Positions 1 to 8,513 of a DNA stretch of 64,000 bases are shown here, piece by piece (within the stretch, counting starts at the first letter, position 1; each line of letters starts with the position of its first letter). The notes under the pieces are model-generated. The model saw nothing but the letters and a program-made list of their open reading frames with translations. It did not search any database and had not been told where the DNA came from. This stretch comes from Reyranella soli (GTDB lineage: Bacteria; Pseudomonadota; Alphaproteobacteria; Reyranellales; Reyranellaceae), in NCBI RefSeq assembly GCF_007992495.1, contig NZ_BKAJ01000048.1:32746-96745 (forward strand). Direction: 5' to 3'. A program made the translations under genes and the position numbers.

Positions 1-1
1 C

Positions 2-976
2 CCCACCCATATCGAGAAGCTGGAGCGGCTTTCCGCCCATCTCGGCGGTCAGGTCGAGCTCTACGCCAAGCGCGAGGACTGCAACTCGGGTCTCGCCTAC
101 GGCGGCAACAAGCTGCGCAAACTCGAGTACATCATCCCGGACGCGCTCGCCTCCAATGCCGACACGCTGGTCTCGATCGGCGGCGTGCAGTCGAACCACA
201 CCCGCATGGTGGCGGCGGTCGCGGCCAAGATCGGCATGAAGTGCCGACTGGTGCAGGAGAGCTGGGTGCCGCACGAGGATGCCGTCTACGACCGCATCGG
301 CAACATCATGCTGAGCCGCGTCATGGGCGCCGACGTGCGCCTGGTCGATGACGGCTTCGACATCGGCATTCGCAAGAGCTGGCAGGAAGCGATCGACGAC
401 GTGAAGGCCAAGGGCGGCAAGCCCTACGCCATCCCGGCCGGCGCCTCGGTGCACAAGTTCGGCGGCCTGGGCTATGTCGGCTTCGCTGAGGAAGTGCGCG
501 AGCAGGAGAAGGAGCTGGGCTTTTCCTTCGACTACATCGTGGTCTGCACCGTCACCGGCTCGACCCATGCCGGCATGGTGGTGGGCTTCGCCAAGGACGG
601 ACGCCAGCGCAAGGTAATCGGCATCGACGCCTCTGGCACGCCGGCGCAGACCAAGGCGCAAGTGCTGGAGATTGCGCGCAACACCGCCCAGCTCGTGAAG
701 CTCGGCAAGGAGATCGCCGACGACGATGTCGTCCTGCTCGAAGACTACGCCTACCCGGCCTACGGCGTGCCGTCGGAGGAGACCAAGGAGGCGATCCGCC
801 TCACCGCCCGGCTGGAGGGCATGATCACCGACCCGGTCTACGAGGGTAAGTCCATGCAGGGCACCATCGACCTGGTGAAGAAGGGCCTCTTCCCCAAGGG
901 ATCGAAGGTGCTCTACGCCCATCTCGGCGGCGCGCCGGCGCTCAACGGCTACGGCTACGCCTTCCGCAACGGATGA
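2..976 (+). CDS. acdS: 1-aminocyclopropane-1-carboxylate deaminase, 5' end outside window
   Basis: PLP enzyme that opens ACC, the ethylene precursor, to 2-oxobutyrate and ammonia in the cytoplasm. The reading frame is already open at the window edge. The 324 residues present begin inside the conserved N-terminus ([16 protein letters not shown]), so about a dozen residues are missing. Diagnostic segments are GGNK (Schiff-base Lys), [12 protein letters not shown] (with the active-site Ser), [14 protein letters not shown] and [10 protein letters not shown]. The Glu of YEGK and the Leu of AHLGG are the residues known to separate true ACC deaminases from the related D-cysteine desulfhydrases, which have polar residues there. 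The GTG at 185 is internal and not the real start. The family is typical of plant-associated proteobacteria. Any adjacent regulator would lie upstream, outside the window. Confidence 0.96.
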   Translation, partial: PTHIEKLERLSAHLGGQVELYAKREDCNSGLAYGGNKLRKLEYIIPDALASNADTLVSIGGVQSNHTRMVAAVAAKIGMKCRLVQESWVPHEDAVYDRIGNIMLSRVMGADVRLVDDGFDIGIRKSWQEAIDDVKAKGGKPYAIPAGASVHKFGGLGYVGFAEEVREQEKELGFSFDYIVVCTVTGSTHAGMVVGFAKDGRQRKVIGIDASGTPAQTKAQVLEIARNTAQLVKLGKEIADDDVVLLEDYAYPAYGVPSEETKEAIRLTARLEGMITDPVYEGKSMQGTIDLVKKGLFPKGSKVLYAHLGGAPALNGYGYAFRNG

Positions 977-1068
977 CGCGCCGCGTACTCACGCGCTGAA
1001 TTCTCCGCGGCGTTCTTTCCCTGAATTCGAGGGTTTGAAATTCGGAGAACACGAATTACGGTAAACTC

Positions 1069-1818
1069 ATGCAACGGGGGCGCAAAGACCGACTCGCGTC
1101 GCTCTTGAGCGGCCTCGCCATGGCGGTGATGCTCGGAACTCTTCTTGGGATCCCCTTCTGGTTCCTCGGACTGTTCCGCGTCATCAGGATCAGCGGCTAT
1201 TGGCGCGCAGTGGGCTACATGCGACGCGGCCGCGTTCTGATCGTTGCAAACCATCCATCGCTCATCGAAACGTTTTTCATCCCTCTCGTGTTCTGGCCCT
1301 GGGCGATGTTCAGGCTCAGGATGTTTCCATGGAGTCTTCCGGACAAGAACCTCTTCAAGGGGTTCACGCCGGAGCATCATGAGTGGCTACGCTGCATTCG
1401 AGTCGGCCGCGACGACACGCTGGAGTCGCGGAAACTCAACTGGTCTGCAATGAAAAGGGTCATGGAACTCTTCGACAGACAGCAGTGCTTCGTTGCGCAC
1501 CTCGAAGGCGGTCGAACGAGCAAGCAAGCCGAACACGTGTCGGTCGGACCGAACAGGATGGGCAGGATAAAAAACGGCCAGATCCTCAAGGCTGCTTGGA
1601 AAAAGGGCGCTTGGATAATGCCGCTGCACGTCAAGATGACGGACGACATGAGCCGGGATCTGCCGGGATTCGGAGAGAGTCTGCGGCGCCTGCTACTCAG
1701 TCCGAAATGCTGGCCGATCAGGCTCGAGTTCCGCCGCCCCTACAAGATCGTCGGCCAGAGGTTTGACGAAGAAGCAGAAAAGAAACGCCTGGAATTGGCG
1801 ATTCTCACACCGGCGTGA
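1069..1818 (+). CDS. PlsC-like lysophospholipid acyltransferase family protein
   Basis: A 249-residue protein of the glycerolipid acyltransferase superfamily, which transfers acyl chains onto lysophosphatidate or related lipids at the inner membrane. A hydrophobic N-terminal segment (about residues 12-38) would anchor it. The catalytic motif normally written HX4D appears as NHPSLIE, so His62 is paired with Glu67. The second motif, usually EGTRS, appears as EGGRTS near residue 146. Both changes suggest a divergent subfamily rather than the housekeeping PlsC. It lies 92 bp after acdS and 119 bp before an AraC gene with no clear operon partner, and its base composition is a little less GC-rich than its neighbours. 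The Shine-Dalgarno signal before the ATG is weak. Family is likely; the acyl acceptor is unknown. Confidence 0.75.
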   Translation: MQRGRKDRLASLLSGLAMAVMLGTLLGIPFWFLGLFRVIRISGYWRAVGYMRRGRVLIVANHPSLIETFFIPLVFWPWAMFRLRMFPWSLPDKNLFKGFTPEHHEWLRCIRVGRDDTLESRKLNWSAMKRVMELFDRQQCFVAHLEGGRTSKQAEHVSVGPNRMGRIKNGQILKAAWKKGAWIMPLHVKMTDDMSRDLPGFGESLRRLLLSPKCWPIRLEFRRPYKIVGQRFDEEAEKKRLELAILTPA

Positions 1819-1937
1819 CTGGCCCATGCTGACGCCGCCCGTCAGCGCGGTCGGCTGCTATGCACGGAGCGATGTTCCCGGGAACACAACCACTGATGTA
1901 ATAGGCTGCGCGCAACGCATCACCTGTAGAGAGAACC

Positions 1938-2960
1938 ATGCTGGCCGAGCATTTCGACACCGCCTCGCTACCGGCCATCCGGCAGCTGGAAGGCTGGCAG
2001 GCCTGGTATGACAAGATGTTCGACGTCATGCCGGCTCCAACCCGCGACGAGGGTTTTGTCGCTCAGAACGAGACGTGGGGCGTTCCCGGGATCACCCTGA
2101 GCCGCGTCAACTCTCCCGCCAACACAGTCAACCGCACGACTTCGGTCATCCGCCGCAACGCGATCGACCATTGGGTGTTCACGCTCAGCAAGCAAAGCGC
2201 GAGCGACGTGACGGCGCGTGGCGGCATCTCGTTCGAAGCGCCGCCGCAGACACCCTTTATCCTGTCGTTCGGCGAAGAGATGGCCATCCGGCGCAGGACG
2301 GACGACCGACGGATTCAGGTCATCCTGGCCCGTGACAGTTTCCCGACGATCGCCCCGTTGATCGACGCCGCAAGAGGCAGGACGATCAACACTCCCGGTG
2401 CCCGGATGCTCGCCGACTACATGCTGCTGCTCGAGCGGAACATGCCCGTGCTTGAGGCGGAAAACTCGCAACGGCTGCGGAGCGCCGTGGAGGCCATGCT
2501 GGTAGCGTGCCTGGCGCCTACCGCAAAGGGTCTTGCCGCCGCCCGTGACCAGATCAACCTGACGCTCATGGAGAGAGTCCGGCAGGCCGTTCGCCGCAAC
2601 CTGCGCTCACACCTGCTTGGCCCCGACAAGCTCTGCCGGGAAGCAGCGACATCGCGATCGCAGCTCTACCGGCTGCTGGAGAGCGAAGGCGGCGTTACGC
2701 GGTACATTCAGCGCCGGCGCCTATTGGAAAGCTTTTCGTTGCTGTGCGATGCCCGAAACGACGTCACGATCGGCGCAGTGGCCGAGATGCTGTGCTTCGC
2801 CGATCCCTCGACGTTCAGCCGCGCGTTCCGGCGCGAGTTTGGCATGAGCCCCAAGGAAGTCCGCGCCCTGTCGCACGCAGGCCTGCCGCCTGCCCCGCCG
2901 GCAAAGGAAATCACCGGCCCGGCGATACGGACCTTCAGCGACTGCCTGCGGGCCTTTTAG
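1938..2960 (+). CDS. AraC family transcriptional regulator
   Basis: A 340-residue DNA-binding regulator. The N-terminal two thirds resemble the cupin-like AraC_binding_2 type sensor domain. The C-terminal third (about 210-310) is a double helix-turn-helix: the first HTH around LCREAATSRSQLYRLLE and the second around IGAVAEMLCFADPSTFSRAF, ending in the typical FGMSPKEVRAL tail. The start ATG follows a purine-rich GAGAGAA. It is a lone gene between the acyltransferase and a convergent GntR gene, so its target cannot be told from context. A likely target is the upstream acyltransferase or a distant catabolic operon, but that is only a guess. Confidence 0.9.
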   Translation: MLAEHFDTASLPAIRQLEGWQAWYDKMFDVMPAPTRDEGFVAQNETWGVPGITLSRVNSPANTVNRTTSVIRRNAIDHWVFTLSKQSASDVTARGGISFEAPPQTPFILSFGEEMAIRRRTDDRRIQVILARDSFPTIAPLIDAARGRTINTPGARMLADYMLLLERNMPVLEAENSQRLRSAVEAMLVACLAPTAKGLAAARDQINLTLMERVRQAVRRNLRSHLLGPDKLCREAATSRSQLYRLLESEGGVTRYIQRRRLLESFSLLCDARNDVTIGAVAEMLCFADPSTFSRAFRREFGMSPKEVRALSHAGLPPAPPAKEITGPAIRTFSDCLRAF

Positions 2961-2989
2961 TCCTCCTTCGCCGAGGCTTCGGAGGGTTA

Positions 2990-3022
2990 GATCCTGCGAA
3001 GCGCATAGCGCGAAGCAGGATC
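2990..3022. terminator. Inverted repeat between convergent araC-type and gntR-type genes
   Basis: Perfect 8-bp arms GATCCTGC (2990-2997) and GCAGGATC (3015-3022) flank a 17-base spacer that contains further GCGC self-complementarity. The element sits between the stop of the AraC gene and the stop of the minus-strand GntR gene, which suits a bidirectional terminator. There is no clear T tract. Confidence 0.45.
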
Positions 3023-3809
3023 ACCTCACTTCATTGACATAGCAGTGGCCCGCTGTCGTGGCGCGATGGCTGCCGAGCAGCACCGGCGCACCCGACTGGT
3101 CGAACGCGACCTCGTCGATCACCAGCAGCGGCGCCGGCGACTTAAGCTTCAGCAGGCGCAGGTCCTCGGCATCGGCCAGCGCCGCCGTGATCTGCTCGCG
3201 CACCGCCGAGACGCGCAGGCCGTAGCGCTCGATCAGATGGAGATACAGCAGCTCCGGCACGCGCGCCGGCACGGTCGGGAAATCCGGCACCGCGGCGGCC
3301 GGCAGGACCAGGCGGTCGCGCATCACCGGCTTGCCGCCAACGATGCGCAGGCGATGCACGTGGACGACCTCGGCGCCGGGCGCGAGCTGCAGGCTGGAAC
3401 TCTCCTGCCGGTTCGCCCGGGCGACGCCGACCGACAGCACCTTCGCCGTCGATCGCACCAGCCCGCCGTCGCGGTCGTGCAGGCGAAAGTACTGGAAAAA
3501 GTGGCGCAGGCTGTGATGCGGCGTGCGGCCGGTGACGACGGTCCCGGTCTTGCGGCGCCGGCTCAACATGCCTTCGGCGGTGAGATCGCCCAGGGCGCGC
3601 CGCACCGTGCCCACGGCCACGCCGAACATGGCCGCCAGCGCCACCTCGCTCGGCAGCACCGTGCCGGGCGGCCATTCGCCGAGCAGGATCGCTTCCGACA
3701 CCCGCCGCTTCACCGCCTCGTGCAGCGGCGCGCCGGTCGCCTCGCTGAGCCGCGCGAAGACCGGGCCGGGGGGTGCCGCCGCCTTCTGCGCTTTGCCGTT
3801 GACTCGCAC
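3021..3809 (-). CDS. GntR/HutC-type transcriptional regulator with UTRA domain
   Basis: A 262-residue regulator with an N-terminal winged HTH (LPSEVALAAMFGVAVGTVRR, roughly residues 45-75) and a C-terminal UTRA ligand-binding domain ending in a strand-rich segment with LLVIDEVAFDQSGAPVLLG. I chose the GTG at 3809 because it is preceded at good spacing by AAAGGACA. A longer reading from a TTG at 3854 would extend across the palindrome into the neighbouring peptidase gene. It is divergent from the M20/Dpp-type operon starting at 3847, and the perfect palindrome at 3829-3843 lies between the two starts. It is therefore very likely the local repressor of that operon and of itself, with a peptide or small amide as effector (inferred). 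Confidence 0.9.
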   Translation of the reverse strand: MRVNGKAQKAAAPPGPVFARLSEATGAPLHEAVKRRVSEAILLGEWPPGTVLPSEVALAAMFGVAVGTVRRALGDLTAEGMLSRRRKTGTVVTGRTPHHSLRHFFQYFRLHDRDGGLVRSTAKVLSVGVARANRQESSSLQLAPGAEVVHVHRLRIVGGKPVMRDRLVLPAAAVPDFPTVPARVPELLYLHLIERYGLRVSAVREQITAALADAEDLRLLKLKSPAPLLVIDEVAFDQSGAPVLLGSHRATTAGHCYVNEVR

Positions 3810-3828
3810 GCTCTGTCCTTTTCTATTA

Positions 3829-3843
3829 CTATAAAGTTTATAG
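3829..3843. promoter_or_regulatory. 15-bp perfect palindrome, putative GntR operator
   Basis: CTATAAAGTTTATAG, 7-bp arms around a central G, lies in the 37-bp gap between the divergent GntR and M20 peptidase starts. It ends 3 bp before the peptidase ATG and includes the only -10-like AT-rich sequence there, so a bound repressor would block the promoter directly. HutC-type regulators are known to bind short AT-rich palindromes; assignment to this regulator is inference. Confidence 0.65.
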
Positions 3844-3846
3844 AAA

Positions 3847-5178
3847 ATGACCAACGGGACAACGGCTTTTCTTCAGGCTGGCGGCGCGGCCGACGCTACG
3901 ATCGCGCGCGATGCCGAGCGAGCCGTCGACGAGCTCGCGCGCATGATCGCGATCGACACGTCATTCCCGCCCGGCCGCGGCTACCCGGCCTTCGCCGACC
4001 TCATGGAGGACCTCACAGGGCCGCTGGGCTTCGAGCATCGGCGCCTGGACGTGCCGGAGGCGCTGTGGCGCGTGCCCGACGGTCCGGCGTCCGGGGCGCG
4101 GACCAACCTCCTGGCGACGCGCCGCACCGGCAAGCCGGTGTGCGGGCTCTACTTCCACGTCGACACGGTGCCCGCGGCAGCGGGCTGGCGGCGCGACCCG
4201 TTCCGCCTCGCGCGCGAGGGCGAGCGGCTCTACGGGCTCGGCACGTCCGACATGAAGGGCACTATCGCCGCCGTCCTGCTGGCGCTGCGCGCGGCGGAGG
4301 CGTGCGGCATCGAGCTGGCGTACGATCCCATGCTGTTGTTCTGCACCGACGAGGAAGGCGGCCTCTATCCCGGCGTTCGCTACCTGGCGGAGCAAGGCAT
4401 GCTCGAGGGCCATATCCTCAACTTCAATGGCAGCGCCGCACCCCGCATCTGGGCCGGCTGCTTCGGCCTGTTCAATCTTCTGATCCGGCTGCGCGGTGTA
4501 ACGGTGCATGCCGGCGACGGCAATCGCGCCGGCCGCGGCGTCAACGCCATCGAGCAGGCGTTACCGGTTCTGGGCGCTCTACAGGCGCTGAAGCCCCTCG
4601 TGGCTCGCCGGCAGTCCGCATTGCCGCCACCACCGCACGCCAGCGGTCCCCTCGCGGCGCAGCTCAGCATCGTCAGCGCTCACGGCGGCACCAGCGGCGG
4701 GCAGATCCCGGACCTGTTCGAGATCGTCGTCAACCGGCGCTATCCGCCGGAGGAGCGCTTCGAGCGGGCGCTGGCCGAGATCGAGGAGACGGTGCATGCC
4801 GCCGTGCCGCCCGAGTCCGGTCTCGCGGTGGAGACCCATCTCATCGGCCATCTCGCTCCTACTGACGATCCGACCGGCCCGCACTGGCCGCGCTGGCAGC
4901 GGGCGCTGTCTTTCGGTTTCGGTTGGCCGCTCGAGTCGTTCCGCAAATGGGGCGCGGCGAGCTGCTCGGATTTCGGCTGGGTCCAGCGCACCGGCATGCG
5001 CGAAGTACTGCTGGCCGGCTTGGGCCGGCCGGAGCGCAACGGACACGGCCCCGAGGAACACACGACCATCGGCGACATCGTGGCGCTGGCCCGCAGTGTG
5101 CTTGCCTATCTCGCGGCCGACTTCGCCGCCGATCTCAATCCCGACCGAGCATCGCTGCCATCACGGAGCCTCGCATGA
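3847..5178 (+). CDS. M20 family metallopeptidase (ArgE/DapE-like), first of two in the operon
   Basis: A 443-residue zinc-dependent amidohydrolase or peptidase acting on small peptides or N-acyl amino acids, probably in the cytoplasm. Metal and catalytic positions seen are His104 (HVDTVP), Asp135 (TSDMKG), Glu169-Glu170 (TDEEGG) and His405 (EEHTT). The lid-domain His (VTVHAG) is also present. The fourth metal ligand, usually Asp/Glu near GEPT, is not obvious: the segment reads LNFNGS. No Shine-Dalgarno precedes the ATG, which lies only 3 bp after the putative operator, so a leaderless transcript is plausible. The stop overlaps the next start as ATGA, so it is translationally coupled to the SBP gene. 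Substrate is presumably what the downstream Dpp-type importer brings in. Confidence 0.88.
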   Translation: MTNGTTAFLQAGGAADATIARDAERAVDELARMIAIDTSFPPGRGYPAFADLMEDLTGPLGFEHRRLDVPEALWRVPDGPASGARTNLLATRRTGKPVCGLYFHVDTVPAAAGWRRDPFRLAREGERLYGLGTSDMKGTIAAVLLALRAAEACGIELAYDPMLLFCTDEEGGLYPGVRYLAEQGMLEGHILNFNGSAAPRIWAGCFGLFNLLIRLRGVTVHAGDGNRAGRGVNAIEQALPVLGALQALKPLVARRQSALPPPPHASGPLAAQLSIVSAHGGTSGGQIPDLFEIVVNRRYPPEERFERALAEIEETVHAAVPPESGLAVETHLIGHLAPTDDPTGPHWPRWQRALSFGFGWPLESFRKWGAASCSDFGWVQRTGMREVLLAGLGRPERNGHGPEEHTTIGDIVALARSVLAYLAADFAADLNPDRASLPSRSLA

Positions 5179-6728
5179 CCGCCCTCTCCCGCCGCCTGCT
5201 TCTCGCCGCCACCGGTGGTCTCGCCCTCGGCGCTTCCACCTCCTTCGGCCCCGCCCGGGCCGCGCCCAAACGCGGCGGCACCTTGCGCATCAGCGTCGAC
5301 CAGGCGGTGGCCAAGCTCAATCCGCTGCTGACGCGGGTCAATCCGGAGTACCTCGTCGCCGAGCTGCTGTACTCGGCTCTGACGCGTCTCAAGGTCGACA
5401 TGACGGCCGAGCCCGATCTGGCGGAATCGTGGACGAGCTCGCCCGATCTCACGGAGTGGACCTTCGTGCTGCGCAAGGGTGTCGTGTTCCACGACGGCAG
5501 CCCGTGCACGGCGGCCGACGTCGTCGCCACCTTCACCGCCATTCTCGACCCCAAGACCGCCTCGCCGGCGCGCCAGTACATCGGGCCGGTCGCCAAGGTC
5601 ACGGCCAAGGACGACAGCACCGTCGTCTTCACCCTCTCTTCGCCCTACGCCGACCTGCCGGTGATGCTGGCCAACACCTGCGCCAAGATCGTGCCGGCGG
5701 CGATCGTCAGCGCCGGCCTGGCGCGCCTCGACCGCGAGGCGGTGGGCACTGGCCCCTTCAAGCTGGTCTCCTTCGAGCCCGAGCGCCTGATCGTGGTGAC
5801 GCGCAACGACGCCTACTACGACAAGGAGCGCCCTTACCTGAACCGGGTCGAGGTCGCGGTCTACCCCGATCCGACGGCCGAAGGATCGGCGCTGATCGCC
5901 GGCGGCACCGACCTCATGCTGGCGGTGCAGCCGACCGAATACGCGCGTCTCGAGAAGACGAGCGGCGTGCAAGCGCTGCGCGTGCCGTCCGGCCAGTTCT
6001 GCAACGTCAACATGGGCTGCGACCAGAAGCCGTTCAACGATGCGCGCGTGCGCCAGGCCCTGGCGCTCACGGTCGATCGCGCGGCGATGGTCGAGCTGGT
6101 TGCAGAAGGCTACGGCACGCCGGGCAACGACACGCCGCTCAACCCTGCCTACCACTTCTATACCGAGCTGCCGCTCAAGAAGCCCGACATCGCCCGTGCC
6201 AAGGCGCTGCTGGCCGAAGCGGGCTACGCCGGCGGCCTCACGGCGACGCTGATCGCCTCGGACCGGCCGGCCACGCGCACCCAGCTTGGCGTGGCCTTGC
6301 GCGAGATGGCCAAGCCCGCGGGCTTCACCATCAACGTGCAGACCATGCCGCACGCCACCTACCTCGACCAGGTGTGGAAGAAGGGCCCGTTCTACGTCGG
6401 CTTCTACAACATGCAGCCGACGGCCGACGCGATCTTCAGCCTGCTCTACACCTCGAACGCCGCGTGGAACGAGACGCGCTGGAACAACGCGGCCTTCGAC
6501 AAGCTGGTGGGCGATGCCCGCGCCGTCATCGACGAGGGCAAGCGCCGCGAGCTCTATGCCGAGGCCCAGCGGCTGATGAACCAGGACGTGCCCTCGATCA
6601 TTCCGGTGTTCTTCGACCTGCTGGCCGCGCAGCGCAAGTGGGTCGAAGGCTACAGGCTGCATCCCCGCGGCGCGGTGTTCCGCATCGACCAGGTGTCGCT
6701 GGGCGACGGCGCGCCGCGGCGCGGCTGA
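5175..6728 (+). CDS. ABC transporter substrate-binding protein, SBP family 5 (peptide/opine type)
   Basis: A 517-residue periplasmic receptor for a Dpp/Opp-type importer. The N-terminus MTALSRRLLLAATGG, with a following hydrophobic stretch and an Ala-rich cleavage region ending near ARAAPK, looks like a twin-arginine or Sec signal peptide. The mature part has family 5 landmarks: RGGTLRIS at the start, then YSALTRL, PDLAESW, WTFVLRKGVVFHDGSP and VGTGPFKLV. The length fits family 5 (about 500-530). It begins in the ATGA overlap with the upstream M20 peptidase and is followed after 13 bp by the first permease. Ligand class is peptide-like or a related amide, unproven. Confidence 0.93.
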   Translation: MTALSRRLLLAATGGLALGASTSFGPARAAPKRGGTLRISVDQAVAKLNPLLTRVNPEYLVAELLYSALTRLKVDMTAEPDLAESWTSSPDLTEWTFVLRKGVVFHDGSPCTAADVVATFTAILDPKTASPARQYIGPVAKVTAKDDSTVVFTLSSPYADLPVMLANTCAKIVPAAIVSAGLARLDREAVGTGPFKLVSFEPERLIVVTRNDAYYDKERPYLNRVEVAVYPDPTAEGSALIAGGTDLMLAVQPTEYARLEKTSGVQALRVPSGQFCNVNMGCDQKPFNDARVRQALALTVDRAAMVELVAEGYGTPGNDTPLNPAYHFYTELPLKKPDIARAKALLAEAGYAGGLTATLIASDRPATRTQLGVALREMAKPAGFTINVQTMPHATYLDQVWKKGPFYVGFYNMQPTADAIFSLLYTSNAAWNETRWNNAAFDKLVGDARAVIDEGKRRELYAEAQRLMNQDVPSIIPVFFDLLAAQRKWVEGYRLHPRGAVFRIDQVSLGDGAPRRG

Positions 6729-6741
6729 GGCAGATAGCCCG

Positions 6742-7689
6742 GTGTCACCGAGCTACTTCGTCAAGCGGCTGGCGCTGATCGTCTACACGCTGTTCGTGGT
6801 GTCGCTGGTGGTGTTCGGCATCACCCAGGTGCTGCCGGCCGATGCCGCCGTCATGCTGCTGGGCGAGAACGCCACGCCCGATGCGCTGGCCGCAATCCGC
6901 GACAAGCTCGGTCTCGATCAGCCGGTGTGGGTGCAGTATGGCCACTGGCTGTGGGGCGTGCTGCAGGGAGACTTCGGCGTCTCTCTGCGCACCGGCCAGC
7001 CGGTCGCACCGGTGTTGCTCGAGGCGCTTGGCCGCTCGCTCACCCTGGCGGTGCTGACGATCGCCCTGATGCTGGTGCTGGCGCTGCCGCTCGGCATCGT
7101 GGCGGCGCTGCGGCGCGGCAAGCTCGCCGATCTCCTGGTCAGCATCGTGTCCTATGTCGGCGTGTCGCTGCCCGAGTTCGTCACCGCGACGCTGATCGTG
7201 CTGGTGCTGGCCGACTGGCTGCAGCTGCTGCCGGCGACCGGTTTCGTGCCGCTCACCGAGAACTTCTGGGACGGCCTTGCCCACCTCGCGCTGCCGGTGC
7301 TGACGGTGTCGGTGATCCTGATCGCCCATGTCTCGCGCATGGTGCGTTCCGAGCTGGTCGACGTGCTGCACACCGATTACGTGCGGGCCGCGCGCCTGAA
7401 GGGATTGTCGCGACGGTCCGTGCTGTTCCACCACGCGCTGCACAACGCGCTGCTGCCGACCATCACCATCGTCGCCCTCGACGTCGGCTACCTGCTGGGT
7501 GGCGTGATCGTGGTCGAGGAGATCTTCGCCCTGCCCGGCATTGGCCGTCACCTGATCGTCGCCATCCAGACACGCGACCTGCCCTCGATCCAGGCCGGCG
7601 CCCTGATCATGGCGGCGACCTACTCGGTGGTGAACTTCATGGCCGACCTCGCCTACGCCTGGATCGACAAGAGGATCCAGTATGGCTGA
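6742..7689 (+). CDS. ABC transporter permease, DppB/OppB type
   Basis: A 315-residue inner-membrane permease. The N-terminal segment LIVYTLFVVSLVVFGITQVLP is the usual first helix. It is followed by the periplasmic LGLDQPVWVQYGHWLWG region typical of DppB, four to five further helices, and the cytoplasmic EAA-type loop (about residues 205-235) that contacts the ATPase. The start is GTG with a modest GAGG upstream. It overlaps the next permease gene by 8 bp. Together with the next two genes it forms the membrane part of the importer that serves the receptor at 5175. Confidence 0.95.
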   Translation: MSPSYFVKRLALIVYTLFVVSLVVFGITQVLPADAAVMLLGENATPDALAAIRDKLGLDQPVWVQYGHWLWGVLQGDFGVSLRTGQPVAPVLLEALGRSLTLAVLTIALMLVLALPLGIVAALRRGKLADLLVSIVSYVGVSLPEFVTATLIVLVLADWLQLLPATGFVPLTENFWDGLAHLALPVLTVSVILIAHVSRMVRSELVDVLHTDYVRAARLKGLSRRSVLFHHALHNALLPTITIVALDVGYLLGGVIVVEEIFALPGIGRHLIVAIQTRDLPSIQAGALIMAATYSVVNFMADLAYAWIDKRIQYG

Positions 7690-8506
7690 GCTTCTGCGCC
7701 GCCTGCTGCGCACGCCGCAGGGCCTGCTGGGCGTGCTGATCGTCGGCCTGATCCTGGTGATCGTCGTCTGCGGCCCCTGGCTCGCGCCCTACGGGCCCGA
7801 CACCATGGCCCCGCGCCTGCGCTATCGCGCGCCCAGCGCCGAGTTCCTGCTCGGCACCGATCAGTACGGCCGCGACATCCTGAGCCGCCTGCTCTACGGC
7901 GCACGCTCGACGGTGATCCTGGCCTGCCTGGCCACGGCCTTCGGCACCCTGGCCGGCGCACTGATCGGCACCACGTCGGCGTTCCTCGGCGGCCGCGCCG
8001 ACGAGGCGATCATGCGCACCATCGACGCCATCCTGTCGATCCCGTCGCTGCTGTTCGCCCTCTTGATCGTGAACCTGCTGGGCAAGAGCAGCTTCAGCGC
8101 CGTGATGGCGATCGGCATCGCCTTCACGCCCGGGATGACGCGCGTGACGCGCAGCGTGGCGCTCGCGGTCACCAAGCAGGACTACGTCAACGCCGCCATC
8201 GCGCGCGGCGAGCGCGGCGGCTACATCGTGCTGCGCGAGATGCTGCCCAACGTCGTGGCGCCGATCGTGGTCGAGATGACCATCCGGGTGGCCTTCGCGG
8301 TCATGCTGTTCGCGACCCTGAGCTTCCTGGGACTCGGCGCGCAGCCGCCCTCCTCGGAGTGGGGCCTGATGGTCGCCGAGGCACGCCGCTTCATGCATCT
8401 GAGCTTCTGGATGATCCTGTGGCCTTCGCTCGCGGTGGCGCTGGTCGCGATCGGCTTCAACCTTCTGGGCGACGGGCTGCGCGATGCCCTCAATCCGAGA
8501 ACGTGA
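7682..8506 (+). CDS. ABC transporter permease, DppC/OppC type
   Basis: A 274-residue inner-membrane permease pairing with the DppB-like subunit. Family features are a first transmembrane segment (about 13-38), the motif FLLGTDQYGRDILSRLLYGARST just after it, and a C-terminal LSFLGLGAQPPSSEWG segment, which is highly characteristic of DppC/OppC. The EAA loop includes YVNAAIARGERGGYIVLREMLPN (about residues 168-190). It starts inside the DppB gene and ends 7 bp before the ATPase gene. Confidence 0.95.
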   Translation: MAELLRRLLRTPQGLLGVLIVGLILVIVVCGPWLAPYGPDTMAPRLRYRAPSAEFLLGTDQYGRDILSRLLYGARSTVILACLATAFGTLAGALIGTTSAFLGGRADEAIMRTIDAILSIPSLLFALLIVNLLGKSSFSAVMAIGIAFTPGMTRVTRSVALAVTKQDYVNAAIARGERGGYIVLREMLPNVVAPIVVEMTIRVAFAVMLFATLSFLGLGAQPPSSEWGLMVAEARRFMHLSFWMILWPSLAVALVAIGFNLLGDGLRDALNPRT

Positions 8507-8513
8507 GCCGGCG

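Noticed and set aside
976..1068. Inverted repeat TTCTCCG...CGGAGAA after acdS
   Set aside because: Seven-base arms about 30 bp apart with no T tract; weak as a terminator.
3045..4865. 606-codon plus-strand frame across the GntR gene and M20 gene
   Set aside because: It is antisense to GntR and out of frame with the peptidase; both real genes have clear family motifs.
5106..6662. 518-codon minus-strand frame over the SBP5 gene
   Set aside because: Low-complexity Arg/Gly/His-rich text and no ribosome site; shadow of the real receptor gene.
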